Below the pieces are notes generated by a model. It worked only from the letters and a program-made list of their open reading frames with translations, searched no databases and had not been told where the DNA came from. Shown here in pieces: positions 42,763 through 51,024 of a DNA stretch of 64,000 nucleotides (position 1 is its first letter; each line of letters opens with the position of its first letter). The DNA is from Cognataquiflexum nitidum (lineage in GTDB: Bacteria > Bacteroidota > Bacteroidia > Cytophagales > Cyclobacteriaceae), in NCBI RefSeq assembly GCF_022538055.1, contig NZ_JAKZAM010000005.1, forward strand, positions 1 to 64,000. The letters are read 5' to 3'. Both the position numbers and the translations under genes were made by a program.

Positions 42763-42961
42763 AGGAATTAGCGGGGCATATCAACAAATAGCATTTGATG
42801 AATTACATATTTTGGGTGCGTCACTAGGATACCAGATTTTTGACTGGGGAATAAATGGAGCAATCAAAAAGCAGTTTAAGGGGATAAAGATTGACGGTTC
42901 ACAGACAAATAAAATCTCGTTGAGCTACGTCAAATGGCTGTTTCAATTACATGGTCTTTAA
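42641..42961 (+). CDS. Orphan RHS tip, group 3 (cassette 10)
   Basis: The 106-residue product starts with the same leader and tip start as cassette 9 (MRDMEKTGTH, VLQNNAYDFAYSKKEDF). The variable part is AYQQIAFDELHILGASLGYQ, and the end is DWGINGAIKKQFKGIKIDGS then SYVKWLFQLHGL, closer to the tip of the large orphan. Its lipoprotein follows after 3 bp. Confidence 0.75.
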   Translation: MRDMEKTGTHVLQNNAYDFAYSKKEDFLSRGSGHLELFAWGGISGAYQQIAFDELHILGASLGYQIFDWGINGAIKKQFKGIKIDGSQTNKISLSYVKWLFQLHGL

Positions 42962-42964
42962 TTT

Positions 42965-43645
42965 ATGTGGCAGTTCAGGCTGATTGTTTTCTTCGCTATC
43001 TTTTGCTGTTCGTGTAAGAGCCACGTCTTTTTTGAGGACTTGTATGCTCGAAAAAGCAGTAGAGAAAAATATTTTCGTAGAGACTATGTCCCCGTAGAAG
43101 CTACCTGCATTTTCCAAGGTCGGGTTTGCCACGACATAGACATTCCTGGTCTACCACAAGGCATCACCAACAGTCGTATATTCTTCGATCATGATTCAAT
43201 AACGAGCCTAATATCTATCGCTTTTTCGGAAGCTTTCCCCGGCTCCAGCCTGAATCAAGTATCAGGGATTTCGAATTGGAGGCATTGCGACTACGTTGGC
43301 AAAGACTTATCTGGGATTTTTGATTTGCCTTCTTCTTTTCAAAGTCAGGCATGTAACAGGATCGTTTACTTACAGCTGCAGATTACTACGCAAACAGGAA
43401 AGCGAATAGAAGGAGGTGGAGGCTTGGAGTGGGCCGAAGACATGGGTGACGACAGACATTTGATTGAATACAAGCTGATTACCTCAATTTATCAGAATGA
43501 CACGTTGATTTACATGGATAACAGAGCCTATTGGACAAGGGTGGCTAGTGCGCGTGGGGAGCAGTTACACTACCAGGTCCCGCAGGAAGTAATCGATACC
43601 TTGGTGAAGTTGTCTTTGGAGGAGTACTTCAAGCGCATGAAATGA
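42965..43645 (+). CDS. Lipoprotein, group III (cassette 10 partner)
   Basis: The 226-residue product has lipoprotein Cys17 (FFAIFCCSCKSH), followed by FFEDLYARKSSREKYFRRDY. It carries several Cys in the middle and the group III end (EDMGDDRHLIEYKLITSIYQ, YMDNRAYWTRV, VPQEVIDTLVKLSLEEYF). It is the last intact lipoprotein of the array. Immunity role inferred from pairing. Confidence 0.7.
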   Translation: MWQFRLIVFFAIFCCSCKSHVFFEDLYARKSSREKYFRRDYVPVEATCIFQGRVCHDIDIPGLPQGITNSRIFFDHDSITSLISIAFSEAFPGSSLNQVSGISNWRHCDYVGKDLSGIFDLPSSFQSQACNRIVYLQLQITTQTGKRIEGGGGLEWAEDMGDDRHLIEYKLITSIYQNDTLIYMDNRAYWTRVASARGEQLHYQVPQEVIDTLVKLSLEEYFKRMK

Positions 43646-43912
43646 GGAATAGGGAAGACACAGGGACACACGGCCTACAGAACGTCGCCGCCAACTTCGC
43701 CTACGACAAGGAACAGGCCTTTTTCAAAAAGCCCATCGCCATACACGGTGCGGCATTTATGATGGGCGGCATCGGCGCAAGCCTGCAGCAGGGGATTATG
43801 GGGAAATCCATCATTTAGACCATTTACTACATTATCAAAGAAGTTTAGCCTTTCAATGCTCTCCTATGGGGCGGAATACACGCTCAACTACTGCTTCAAG
43901 ACAAAAATGCAA
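43642..43912 (+). pseudogene. Broken group 1 tip at the end of the array (cassette 11)
   Basis: The frame starts at an ATGA overlap with leader MRNREDTGTH and GLQNVAANFAYDKEQAFF, but stops at 43818 after GIMGKSII. In another frame the rest of a group 1 tip is visible (KKFSLSMLSYGAEYTLNYCF) to about 43912, then unrelated sequence. No lipoprotein follows. It is notable that a group 1 tip follows a group III lipoprotein, so a rearrangement brought them together. Confidence 0.75.
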
Positions 43913-44337
43913 AACAGGTTAAGTTTACTGGCAAAGAGACTCCAATGCAAAATGATGACCACTTTTTCATAAACTGAGCCTATCCCACCATTGGAAGCTT
44001 TGTTTACATGATATAGCATCAAAAGGCTTATTAACTGGTTCGTCCAATTGTTTATTAAATCGATTTTTACAATCGAAAATGTAATTGAAGGAACATCTAT
44101 AGGAATATTGGCATCAGATTCCACCCAATCAACACCACCAATCTTCGCAGAACTAATTATGTGAATAAGTTTCAGCCCACCTACTGTGGCCAATTGGGGA
44201 AAAACCATTTTATGCCAAGGACGCTTACTTTTTATATAGAAATTCGAGATAAAACTATTTTTTCATTTTTTGGCAGTTGTATGTAACTTTCTACCTATAC
44301 ACTTCGTAATTGAGCTTAACTATAAAACCAATACAAA
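43913..44337. other. Intergenic region after the array
   Basis: No convincing gene on the plus strand. A 106-residue open frame on the minus strand (44208-43888) reads through into the broken tip and has no recognised domain, though parts look protein-like (GGVDWVESDANIPIDVP); it could be a gene remnant. The right part should hold the promoter of the gene at 44338. Confidence 0.35.
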
Positions 44338-46557
44338 ATGAAGCTTCTTCGATTTCTTTCCCTCATCTTATCCTTGATCCAAACCCAGGTATTTGCGCAG
44401 GAAGAGGATTATGTGCTTCAAATGGAAACCGCGTTTGACCAGGTTTACATACATACCGATCGACCCAACTATTTTTTAAATGACACCCTGTGGATGAAGG
44501 CTTATGCATGGGCGGCTGTAGCGGAAAAAGGTTTAAAACCGTCAAAAAGCCGCACTTTGTATCTGGAGTTGCAAAAGCAGATAACGGGTGAAGCCGTTTT
44601 TAAGACTTCCATTTTGTTGAATAACGGTGTGGGTGAGGGACAGATTTCGCTGAAGGGTATACCAAAGGGTGAGTACGTTTTAGTGGCACAGACAAAATCA
44701 ATGGCCGAATGGGAAAATGATTACATATTCCAGCGTCCGATTATGATATCCGAGGTCGGGACCTTCCAATTTGCAAAACCTGCGGGATTACAAGGTCAAA
44801 ACACTCCGATTCCTTTTCAAAACGGAATGAGAATTGGTTTAAATCCTTCTCTAACCTCTTATCAATTGATTATTGAAAGAAGTCAAACCCAAGCCGACAG
44901 CATTTTTCAATTGATTGGAATACAACATGGCAGGCTGGTTTACGAGCAATACTTTTTTTTGAAACCAGGAAAAAACAGCTATTCGATGAGTCTGGAATCG
45001 TTTTCTCCCGGGTTAGTTGATTTTGCGATACTTGATCAAAAAGGCACCATCCTTGCCGAACGGCCGGTTTTTATTCATCCTCAAGGCAGCACCACTCTGA
45101 AGGTTGTGACAGACAAAATCCAATATAGCCCCCGAGAGAGGGTTGTGATCGATTTTTCGGTAGAGGATGGGTCAGGTATTGGCATTGAGGGCGATTTCTC
45201 CGTTTCAGTATTCGACTCCAAGCAAGTAGCCTGGTCAGCTGAGATGCATACAATTGTGACCGAAATGATGTTGGGTTCGGCTTTGGGTTCTCCGTTTTAT
45301 TTCTCCGGTTCACTAATTGACGATGAACCAATAGATTCCAAGAAGGCTATCAATGATTTATTGTCAAGGAAAAGTAGTCAAACTGCACTGTCAAAATATG
45401 GAATCCAAACCCCAAAACCCACTTGGGAGGATCCGGGAATTACCCTCAGGGGAACTGCAATGGACAAATTCGGGAATTATTTGCGAGCCGGAACGGATCT
45501 GGAGTTTTTGTTTTACCCCAAGGACGAGGGACCTTTTATTACTTATTCAAAGATTGGAGAAAAAGGTAGATTTGAGCTACATGGATTGGCGTTTTTTGGA
45601 GAAGCCTCTGTGATTGCGAGACAAGTTCTGGCCCGGCGCAAAGGGACTTATTCGGAAGTATTGGAGAAATCCCAAATTTCCTTTGAACAGTTTGATTTGC
45701 CAAAAACAACCGTTCAGGATCGTTTTGTGAGCCTACCGGAAACGGAAGACCTCGATGATGTCAGGAGATACACCATGATACGCAATGCACGCGCCAAAGA
45801 TAGGATGATTGAGCTTGATACCATTACTGTCGAAGATGCCCGTAAGTCTTCCAACCAGGATATGCGAGGGATAATGTTAGGCGATATACCGGATTTTGTA
45901 CTAGAACCTCAGGAAGGGGCAATGGAGTTTTTGAATGTTTTCCAGTACATGAAAGGAAGGGTTGCCGGACTCATCATGGTGGGTGATGCAAGCGATATTG
46001 GTAATCCACCCATGATATTTTTTAGGCAAAGTCAAGTGGGTCAGATGGGTTGGTCGGCTTTAAGTGAATCACAAAGGACTGGTGCAGGATCGGAAGGAGG
46101 GGCATTGTTCTTTCTTGATGGTGTGCAGACAAATCGGGTGATGATTGCCACATTACTGATGTCAGATGTGGAGCGTATTGAAATCTTGAAAACGATCGCA
46201 AGTCAGAATATACTGGGCCTTAGGACTAGCGGAGCAGGTGCCATCAACGTAGTTACCAGAAGATCCAATCCTGATCAAAGCAAGTTTAGGGATGAAAATG
46301 TCGTGTTCGCAAATGGTTATCTTGAACCTATTGCCTTCCCTGTCCATGCTACGGGAACATTGCAAAAGGATCCCTTTCTGGTCAACTATGATGCGACGGT
46401 CTATTGGAACCCCAACGTAAAAACCAATACAGCTGGAAAGGGCAACGTTGAATTTGTGCTCAACGACCTGCAAACAGACTTCACGATTGTTGTGGAGGGA
46501 ATGAGCAAGTCCGGACAACCGATTTTTGGGAAATACACATTTTCCGTCAAAGAGTAA
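44338..46557 (+). CDS. Surface protein with MG2-like N-terminus and TonB-receptor plug-like C-terminus
   Basis: The 739-residue protein has a signal peptide (MKLLRFLSLILSLIQTQVFA). Near the N-terminus VYIHTDRPNYFLNDTLWMKA matches the MG2-type start of a Bacteroidota family related to alpha-2-macroglobulin. The middle has a carboxypeptidase-regulatory-like fold (GNYLRAGTDLEFLFYPKDEG). Residues ~535-650 look like a TonB-dependent receptor plug (VFQYMKGRVAGLIMV, LFFLDGVQTNRVMI, ERIEILKTIASQ), but no barrel follows, so it is not a transporter. These proteins are exported and of unclear role. Confidence 0.7.
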   Translation: MKLLRFLSLILSLIQTQVFAQEEDYVLQMETAFDQVYIHTDRPNYFLNDTLWMKAYAWAAVAEKGLKPSKSRTLYLELQKQITGEAVFKTSILLNNGVGEGQISLKGIPKGEYVLVAQTKSMAEWENDYIFQRPIMISEVGTFQFAKPAGLQGQNTPIPFQNGMRIGLNPSLTSYQLIIERSQTQADSIFQLIGIQHGRLVYEQYFFLKPGKNSYSMSLESFSPGLVDFAILDQKGTILAERPVFIHPQGSTTLKVVTDKIQYSPRERVVIDFSVEDGSGIGIEGDFSVSVFDSKQVAWSAEMHTIVTEMMLGSALGSPFYFSGSLIDDEPIDSKKAINDLLSRKSSQTALSKYGIQTPKPTWEDPGITLRGTAMDKFGNYLRAGTDLEFLFYPKDEGPFITYSKIGEKGRFELHGLAFFGEASVIARQVLARRKGTYSEVLEKSQISFEQFDLPKTTVQDRFVSLPETEDLDDVRRYTMIRNARAKDRMIELDTITVEDARKSSNQDMRGIMLGDIPDFVLEPQEGAMEFLNVFQYMKGRVAGLIMVGDASDIGNPPMIFFRQSQVGQMGWSALSESQRTGAGSEGGALFFLDGVQTNRVMIATLLMSDVERIEILKTIASQNILGLRTSGAGAINVVTRRSNPDQSKFRDENVVFANGYLEPIAFPVHATGTLQKDPFLVNYDATVYWNPNVKTNTAGKGNVEFVLNDLQTDFTIVVEGMSKSGQPIFGKYTFSVKE

Positions 46558-46758
46558 GCTTCATTTGGGTTGAATTTGGAAGACATAAGGTTTTGAAAAA
46601 GCAGAATGGCTAAAAAAATGAAAAAAGATATGATTTTTTTTCCTTTGATTGTATTTAAACCGGTGCAAAATAATTCAAATGTTTTCTGATTGGGTTACCT
46701 TTTGAAAGAAAAGTCTGATTGGAACTTGGAAAAAAGTTTGGATATCTTTGATGTTAAT

Positions 46759-46796
46759 GGACAAATTACGTTATCTTAGAGGACAAATTACGTGAT
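46759..46796 (+). promoter_or_regulatory. Operator-like direct repeat upstream of the antitoxin gene
   Basis: GGACAAATTACGTTAT (46759-46774) and GGACAAATTACGTGAT (46781-46796) are spaced 22 bp start to start, about two helical turns, and end 6 bp before the antitoxin start at 46803. This fits autoregulatory binding of a Xre-type antitoxin. No experiment is implied. Confidence 0.6.
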
Positions 46797-46802
46797 ATTG
46801 GA

Positions 46803-47264
46803 ATGGAAAAGAAACCCTCAATTGTAAGCGAGCCTGCGGTGGCCTATTACAAAAAGTCCCGATTGTCTGCCCATGACATCTTGAATGTGGAATACGGAAG
46901 ATTGGATGAGCCATTCCAAAGGGTGGATACTTTCCGTAAAGGCCTAAAAAAGAGATCCTTTGAGGGATTGAAAGAAATATCGGGTCTTGATAATAATACT
47001 TTGGCGGCAGCTTTGGCTGTATCCGCTAAGACACTTCAGAGAAAAGATGTTTTTGATGTCGTTCAATCTGAAAAGATGTATGAATTGGCAGAGTTATATG
47101 CTTTGGGTACCAATTATTTTGGCAGTGAGGGTTTTAGGCGTTGGATGGAGAGGCCACTTTTTACCATTGGCAATAGAATTCCACTTGATCTTCTTGATGT
47201 TTCTGAAGGCCTTGATATTCTAAAGACCGAGATTATGCGCCTGCAGCACGGTATTGCTATTTGA
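46803..47264 (+). CDS. Antitoxin of the Xre/MbcA/ParS family
   Basis: The 153-residue protein has a Xre-like front (RSFEGLKEISGLDNNTLAAA and SAKTLQRK, residues ~50-80) and the DUF2384 C-terminus (ELYALGTNYFGSEGFRRWM, then NRIPLDLLDVSEG). It precedes a RES-domain gene by 6 bp. It is expected to bind and neutralise the RES toxin and repress its own promoter, where a direct repeat lies. Confidence 0.9.
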   Translation: MEKKPSIVSEPAVAYYKKSRLSAHDILNVEYGRLDEPFQRVDTFRKGLKKRSFEGLKEISGLDNNTLAAALAVSAKTLQRKDVFDVVQSEKMYELAELYALGTNYFGSEGFRRWMERPLFTIGNRIPLDLLDVSEGLDILKTEIMRLQHGIAI

Positions 47265-47270
47265 GGATAG

Positions 47271-47726
47271 ATGAAAGTTTACCGTATTGCTTTGAATCAA
47301 TATTGCGATGTCAGTGGTGAAGGTGCCAAATTGTATGGCGGTAGATGGAATTTTCAAGGTTTTCCGGCTTTATATGGGAGCGCATCTATTTCTTCTTCCT
47401 TGTTAGAAAGACTTACGATTGATTCCGAATTATTTTCTTCAGAAAGGTATGTGTTGTATTCGGTCATGGAGTTTGATGTTCCCGACAGAAGTGTAATTGT
47501 TCCGAAGATGAATGAATTACCGGAAGGGTGGGATGCGATACCGCCTTTGAGAGTTTCTCAGGATTACGGAACTCAATTACTTCAAAGAGGTGTCTTGTGC
47601 TTTGGTATTCCTTCTATTGTAGATAAAACTTCACTTAATTTCGTCCTTAATCCAACATCAGTTGATTTTTCGAAAGTGACTCATAAAGTATATCCCTTGG
47701 ATTTGGATTCACGCATTATCCGATAA
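47271..47726 (+). CDS. RES-domain toxin (putative NAD+-degrading)
   Basis: The 151-residue protein is a complete RES domain: MKVYRIALNQY at the start, YGGRWNFQGFPALYGSASIS with the conserved Arg and Tyr residues, LLERLTIDSE, and FVLNPTSVDFSKV near the end. RES toxins degrade NAD+ and arrest growth. It is directly downstream of its Xre/MbcA/ParS antitoxin, an arrangement matching known RES-Xre pairs. Confidence 0.9.
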   Translation: MKVYRIALNQYCDVSGEGAKLYGGRWNFQGFPALYGSASISSSLLERLTIDSELFSSERYVLYSVMEFDVPDRSVIVPKMNELPEGWDAIPPLRVSQDYGTQLLQRGVLCFGIPSIVDKTSLNFVLNPTSVDFSKVTHKVYPLDLDSRIIR

Positions 47727-47795
47727 TCCCATTTTCTATTGAGGTTGGTATTTGAGCTACCTTGAGGAGCTTTCTGAAAACGAGTTTATAAAAAT

Positions 47796-47829
47796 AAAAA
47801 GAGGCAACGATTACTCCTTGCCTCTTTTT
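47796..47829. terminator. Bidirectional terminator between converging genes
   Basis: A 12-bp perfect stem (AAAAAGAGGCAA / TTGCCTCTTTTT) with a 10-base loop. With A and T runs on both sides it can act on either strand, ending the RES operon on plus and the PGDH fusion gene on minus. Confidence 0.8.
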
Positions 47830-47875
47830 ATTTCAATTTATTTCTACCTTATTTCTACTTTATTTCTATTGTATT

Positions 47876-49768
47876 TCAATAAAGTACCCTAAATCTGATC
47901 GTGCCGGGAATTTCTTTCATGGCCTCGATCATTTCCGGTGAATATGCTTTGTCAATATCTGAAATTACATATCCGATTTTTTCATTGGTCTTGAGGTATT
48001 GGCCTACAATGTTGATGTTGTAACTGGCTAGGATTTGGTTGATTTTAGCCAAAACGCCTGGTTCGTTGTGATGAACGTGGATCAATCTGTGGGCATCTTT
48101 TAAGAATGGCAATTGGATATTGGGGAAGTTTACTGAATTGTAAGTATTTCCCGTATTGATGTATTCCATGATTTTTCCCGGAACAAACCTGGCAATGTTT
48201 TGCTGGGCTTCCAGGGTAGAACCACCGATGTGAGGTGTCAGGATGGTGTTTTTCATACCTATTAATTCTGAAGCGAATGGCTCATCATTATTTTTTGGTT
48301 CGTGAGGGAATACATCCACTGCAGTACCGGCAATATGTCCTGATTCCAAAGCAGCTTTCAGTGCAGGAATATCCACTACGTGGCCTCGGCTGAGATTGAC
48401 GAGATATGAACCTTTTTTCATCAAATCGATTTTGGATTTGTCGATCAGGCATTTGTTGTCTTTTCGGCCGTCCACATGTAGGGTTATCACATCACAGGTC
48501 TTGAGCAATTCATCCAAAGAATCGATTTTTGTGGCATTTCCGAGCGCGAGTTTTTCGATGACATCATAATAGTAGACATCCATGCCCATGTTTTCTGCCA
48601 ATACTGAAAGTTGTGCACCGATGTTACCATAGCCTACAATTCCCAATTTTTTACCGCGGATTTCAAAACTTCCGGAAGCTGATTTATCCCATACTCCTTT
48701 GTGCATGCCATGGCTTTTGTCATGAAATCCTCTCATGAGGAATATGATTTCAGCGATGGCCATTTCGACCACAGAACGGGTATTGCTGAAGGGTGCATTG
48801 AATACCGCAATACCTTTTTCGGTGCAGGTTTCCAGGTCTATTTGATTGGTACCGATGCAAAAGGCGCCGATAGAAATCAGCCTATTCGCATTTTCCAGAA
48901 CTTTTTTGGTCACATTGGTTTTGGAGCGGATGCCAAGGATACTGACATTTTTGATTTTTTCGGCAAGTTCTTCTTCGTTAAGGGCGGAGCTGATGACTTC
49001 CACATTATAGCCTTCATGTTTCATCAATTCCACGCCGATTGGGTGGACATTTTCAAGAAGGAGTACATTGATTCGGCTTTTTGGGTAGGAAAATTTCTTG
49101 TTCATTTTATTGACATAAAGGATTTCGTCTAAACTAGGGGCAATGTGGTCCGCTTTGGAGGTCACTTTTGGTCTTTCGACATTTTCTGTGAAGGCATAGA
49201 ATTTATTGGCAAGGCCTGATTCTTTGATTTCATAATCCGTGTAGCCATCTCCGATTACGTAGATGTCTCCTTCGAGATTGAGGGTTTTGATGGTTTTGGA
49301 TTTACCGCCGTTTTTGGAAAGGACATTGTCACGGTTGAAATCTATGATTTTGCCGGCATCGTCATAGATAAACTCATTGGCAAAAACATTTTCAGCCTTG
49401 ATTCCATACTCTCCAACTATCGGGGTGATAAAGTCCTTGAATCCATTGGAAATGATGATGATGTTGTCTGCGTTTTCTTCAAAAAATTCTTTGTTTCTCT
49501 GGAAGGATTTGGAGACTTTGGTCTTCAATTCGGAGATCAATTCCGAAATCTGAGGCTTGGAAGCTTCCAAGATATCCAACCTTCTTTCAAGACTTTCGCG
49601 GAAGTTGAGACTACCTTCCATCCCAAGGTCTGTGATGTTTTTGATGGCCTGGATTTTTTCAGCTCGTTTTGGATCATTCTTCAGACTGATTTCTCCCAGC
49701 ACATCCAAGGCTTCGACCTGCGTAAATGTACTGTCAAAATCAATGATAAATTTCTTGTTGTTGGGCAT
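47876..49768 (-). CDS. serA: Fusion of HAD phosphoserine phosphatase-like domain and D-3-phosphoglycerate dehydrogenase
   Basis: The 630-residue protein joins two serine-pathway enzymes. Residues ~1-215 are a HAD phosphatase: FIIDFDSTFTQVEALD (nucleophile Asp), IIISNGFKDFITP and VIGDGYTDYEIK. Residues ~235-545 are PGDH: GIVGYGNIGAQL for NAD, LVNLSRGHVVD, and TPHIGGSTLEAQQN with the catalytic His. An ACT domain (HNEPGVLAKINQILASY) ends the protein and may bind serine. The first and last steps of serine synthesis may thus be coupled. The HAD half is a PSP-like fold and could have another substrate. Single gene, minus strand. Confidence 0.9.
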   Translation of the reverse strand: MPNNKKFIIDFDSTFTQVEALDVLGEISLKNDPKRAEKIQAIKNITDLGMEGSLNFRESLERRLDILEASKPQISELISELKTKVSKSFQRNKEFFEENADNIIIISNGFKDFITPIVGEYGIKAENVFANEFIYDDAGKIIDFNRDNVLSKNGGKSKTIKTLNLEGDIYVIGDGYTDYEIKESGLANKFYAFTENVERPKVTSKADHIAPSLDEILYVNKMNKKFSYPKSRINVLLLENVHPIGVELMKHEGYNVEVISSALNEEELAEKIKNVSILGIRSKTNVTKKVLENANRLISIGAFCIGTNQIDLETCTEKGIAVFNAPFSNTRSVVEMAIAEIIFLMRGFHDKSHGMHKGVWDKSASGSFEIRGKKLGIVGYGNIGAQLSVLAENMGMDVYYYDVIEKLALGNATKIDSLDELLKTCDVITLHVDGRKDNKCLIDKSKIDLMKKGSYLVNLSRGHVVDIPALKAALESGHIAGTAVDVFPHEPKNNDEPFASELIGMKNTILTPHIGGSTLEAQQNIARFVPGKIMEYINTGNTYNSVNFPNIQLPFLKDAHRLIHVHHNEPGVLAKINQILASYNINIVGQYLKTNEKIGYVISDIDKAYSPEMIEAMKEIPGTIRFRVLY

Positions 49769-49903
49769 TATTGCTGTGAATTTTTTTTTGATCTAAGCTC
49801 AAAATTAGCATATTATTAAAAAATAATCCCTTTTATTGAATAAAATACTTTTGTGATTTTTGGCGCTTAGTCCTGAAATCGATTGAGAAGCTTACATTCA
49901 TAT

Positions 49904-50395
49904 TTATCCGATAAGCCTTTCTCCGGTCAACTCATTGACCATCCATTTGATCTCCATGTTTTCATCATATTGGGAGTCTATAACGAATTTTTTTTTGTCT
50001 AATAAATATCTATAAATATACCAATCTGTCTTTGGGGTAGGGATATTTAATAGCTGATCAAATGAAATCCACTCCAAAGTGCCTTCATTACAATCCGGAG
50101 GTGGTATTTTGTCAATTTCGGCCAAGTATACATAGCTGATCCAATTGTAGTTGATAGGGGAGGTTTCAGTTAGGATGCCACAAAAATCCATAGTTTCGAT
50201 CAAGATTCCTGTTTCTTCCATTGTTTCCCTAATGGCACCGTCAAGTGGAGTTTCGTATGGGTCTAATTTGCCTCCGACAGGGGTATAGAGGTCTTTATTG
50301 GGTTCCTTTAGTCGTTTTAAGAGCAGGAAACTATCTCCGTTTTTGAGTACACAGATTGTTGCTGCTTTTTTTATGCCAATGGGAATGCTGCTCAT
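49904..50395 (-). CDS. Nudix hydrolase
   Basis: The 163-residue protein has a perfect Nudix box at residues ~41-63 (GKLDPYETP then RETMEETG), so it should hydrolyse a nucleoside diphosphate linked to another group. No substrate signature outside the box is recognised. Its start overlaps the stop of the CAT-like gene by 4 bp, so the two are co-translated. Confidence 0.85.
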   Translation of the reverse strand: MSSIPIGIKKAATICVLKNGDSFLLLKRLKEPNKDLYTPVGGKLDPYETPLDGAIRETMEETGILIETMDFCGILTETSPINYNWISYVYLAEIDKIPPPDCNEGTLEWISFDQLLNIPTPKTDWYIYRYLLDKKKFVIDSQYDENMEIKWMVNELTGERLIG

Positions 50396-51015
50396 CTATC
50401 CAATAGTTTTTGAAATTCATCTATAAACTGACCGACATGATGCCCATCCATCAGGGCATGGTGTACGTGAATGGATACAGGCATGGTTTTATTTCCCCCG
50501 GAATCTGTGACTTTACCAAATGAGATCTTTGGGCATGAATCAGAAAATGAAAAACTTCGGGCGTGTGACAATGAAGTAAAGTCAATCCAAGGAATGGAGG
50601 AGAAATGGATGACATTATCTCCCGAACCTGCAGGATCAAGCCCGGTGCTGTTTCTCACTTTTTCTATTTCAATTTTGGCATATTTCTCAAATTCCTTAAA
50701 ATTCTCAAAGTAATCCATGTAAGAAAAGCCAAATGTCCCATTTTCACGGTTGATGGTGGGGGAAGCATTGATTTTTTCAAATATCAATACTTGGCCATCC
50801 CTGATTCTGTACCGGAATGGTTCTATAGAATTAGCCGCCTGCAGGGCAGTATGGAGATAATAAAGAAAAAACGAACTGCCGGTTAATTTGGCGTTTTGAT
50901 AGGCTTTTGTACAGTCCACCCTTACCGTCACCCCAAAAAATGGTTCTTCAAATTTACTGAAAAACAAAAAGTGGTCTTTGCGGGACCACTTTTCGATATC
51001 AAAAATCTCATACAT
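50392..51015 (-). CDS. Chloramphenicol acetyltransferase-like (CAT) protein
   Basis: The 207-residue protein matches the CAT fold: FGVTVRVDCTKAY in the front part, and VHHALMDGHHVGQF at residue ~184 with the catalytic His of the HHxxxDG motif. Many chromosomal Bacteroidota members are of unknown acyl substrate, so resistance is not proven. It precedes the Nudix gene and follows the DUF2911 gene on the same strand. Confidence 0.85.
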   Translation of the reverse strand: MYEIFDIEKWSRKDHFLFFSKFEEPFFGVTVRVDCTKAYQNAKLTGSSFFLYYLHTALQAANSIEPFRYRIRDGQVLIFEKINASPTINRENGTFGFSYMDYFENFKEFEKYAKIEIEKVRNSTGLDPAGSGDNVIHFSSIPWIDFTSLSHARSFSFSDSCPKISFGKVTDSGGNKTMPVSIHVHHALMDGHHVGQFIDEFQKLLDR

Positions 51016-51024
51016 AGTTTTGAA

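Noticed and set aside
33001-43912. CRISPR-like array
   Set aside because: The repeats are about 1 kb apart, coding, and vary in length; no short regular repeats or cas genes are present.
33001-43912. Diversity-generating retroelement explaining the variable tip segments
   Set aside because: No reverse transcriptase or short template repeat is seen, and differences are not limited to adenine positions; cassette exchange explains them better.
43888-44208. A minus-strand gene of 106 residues
   Set aside because: It reads through into antisense of the broken tip, has no recognised domain and no clear start; kept only as a note in the intergenic entry.
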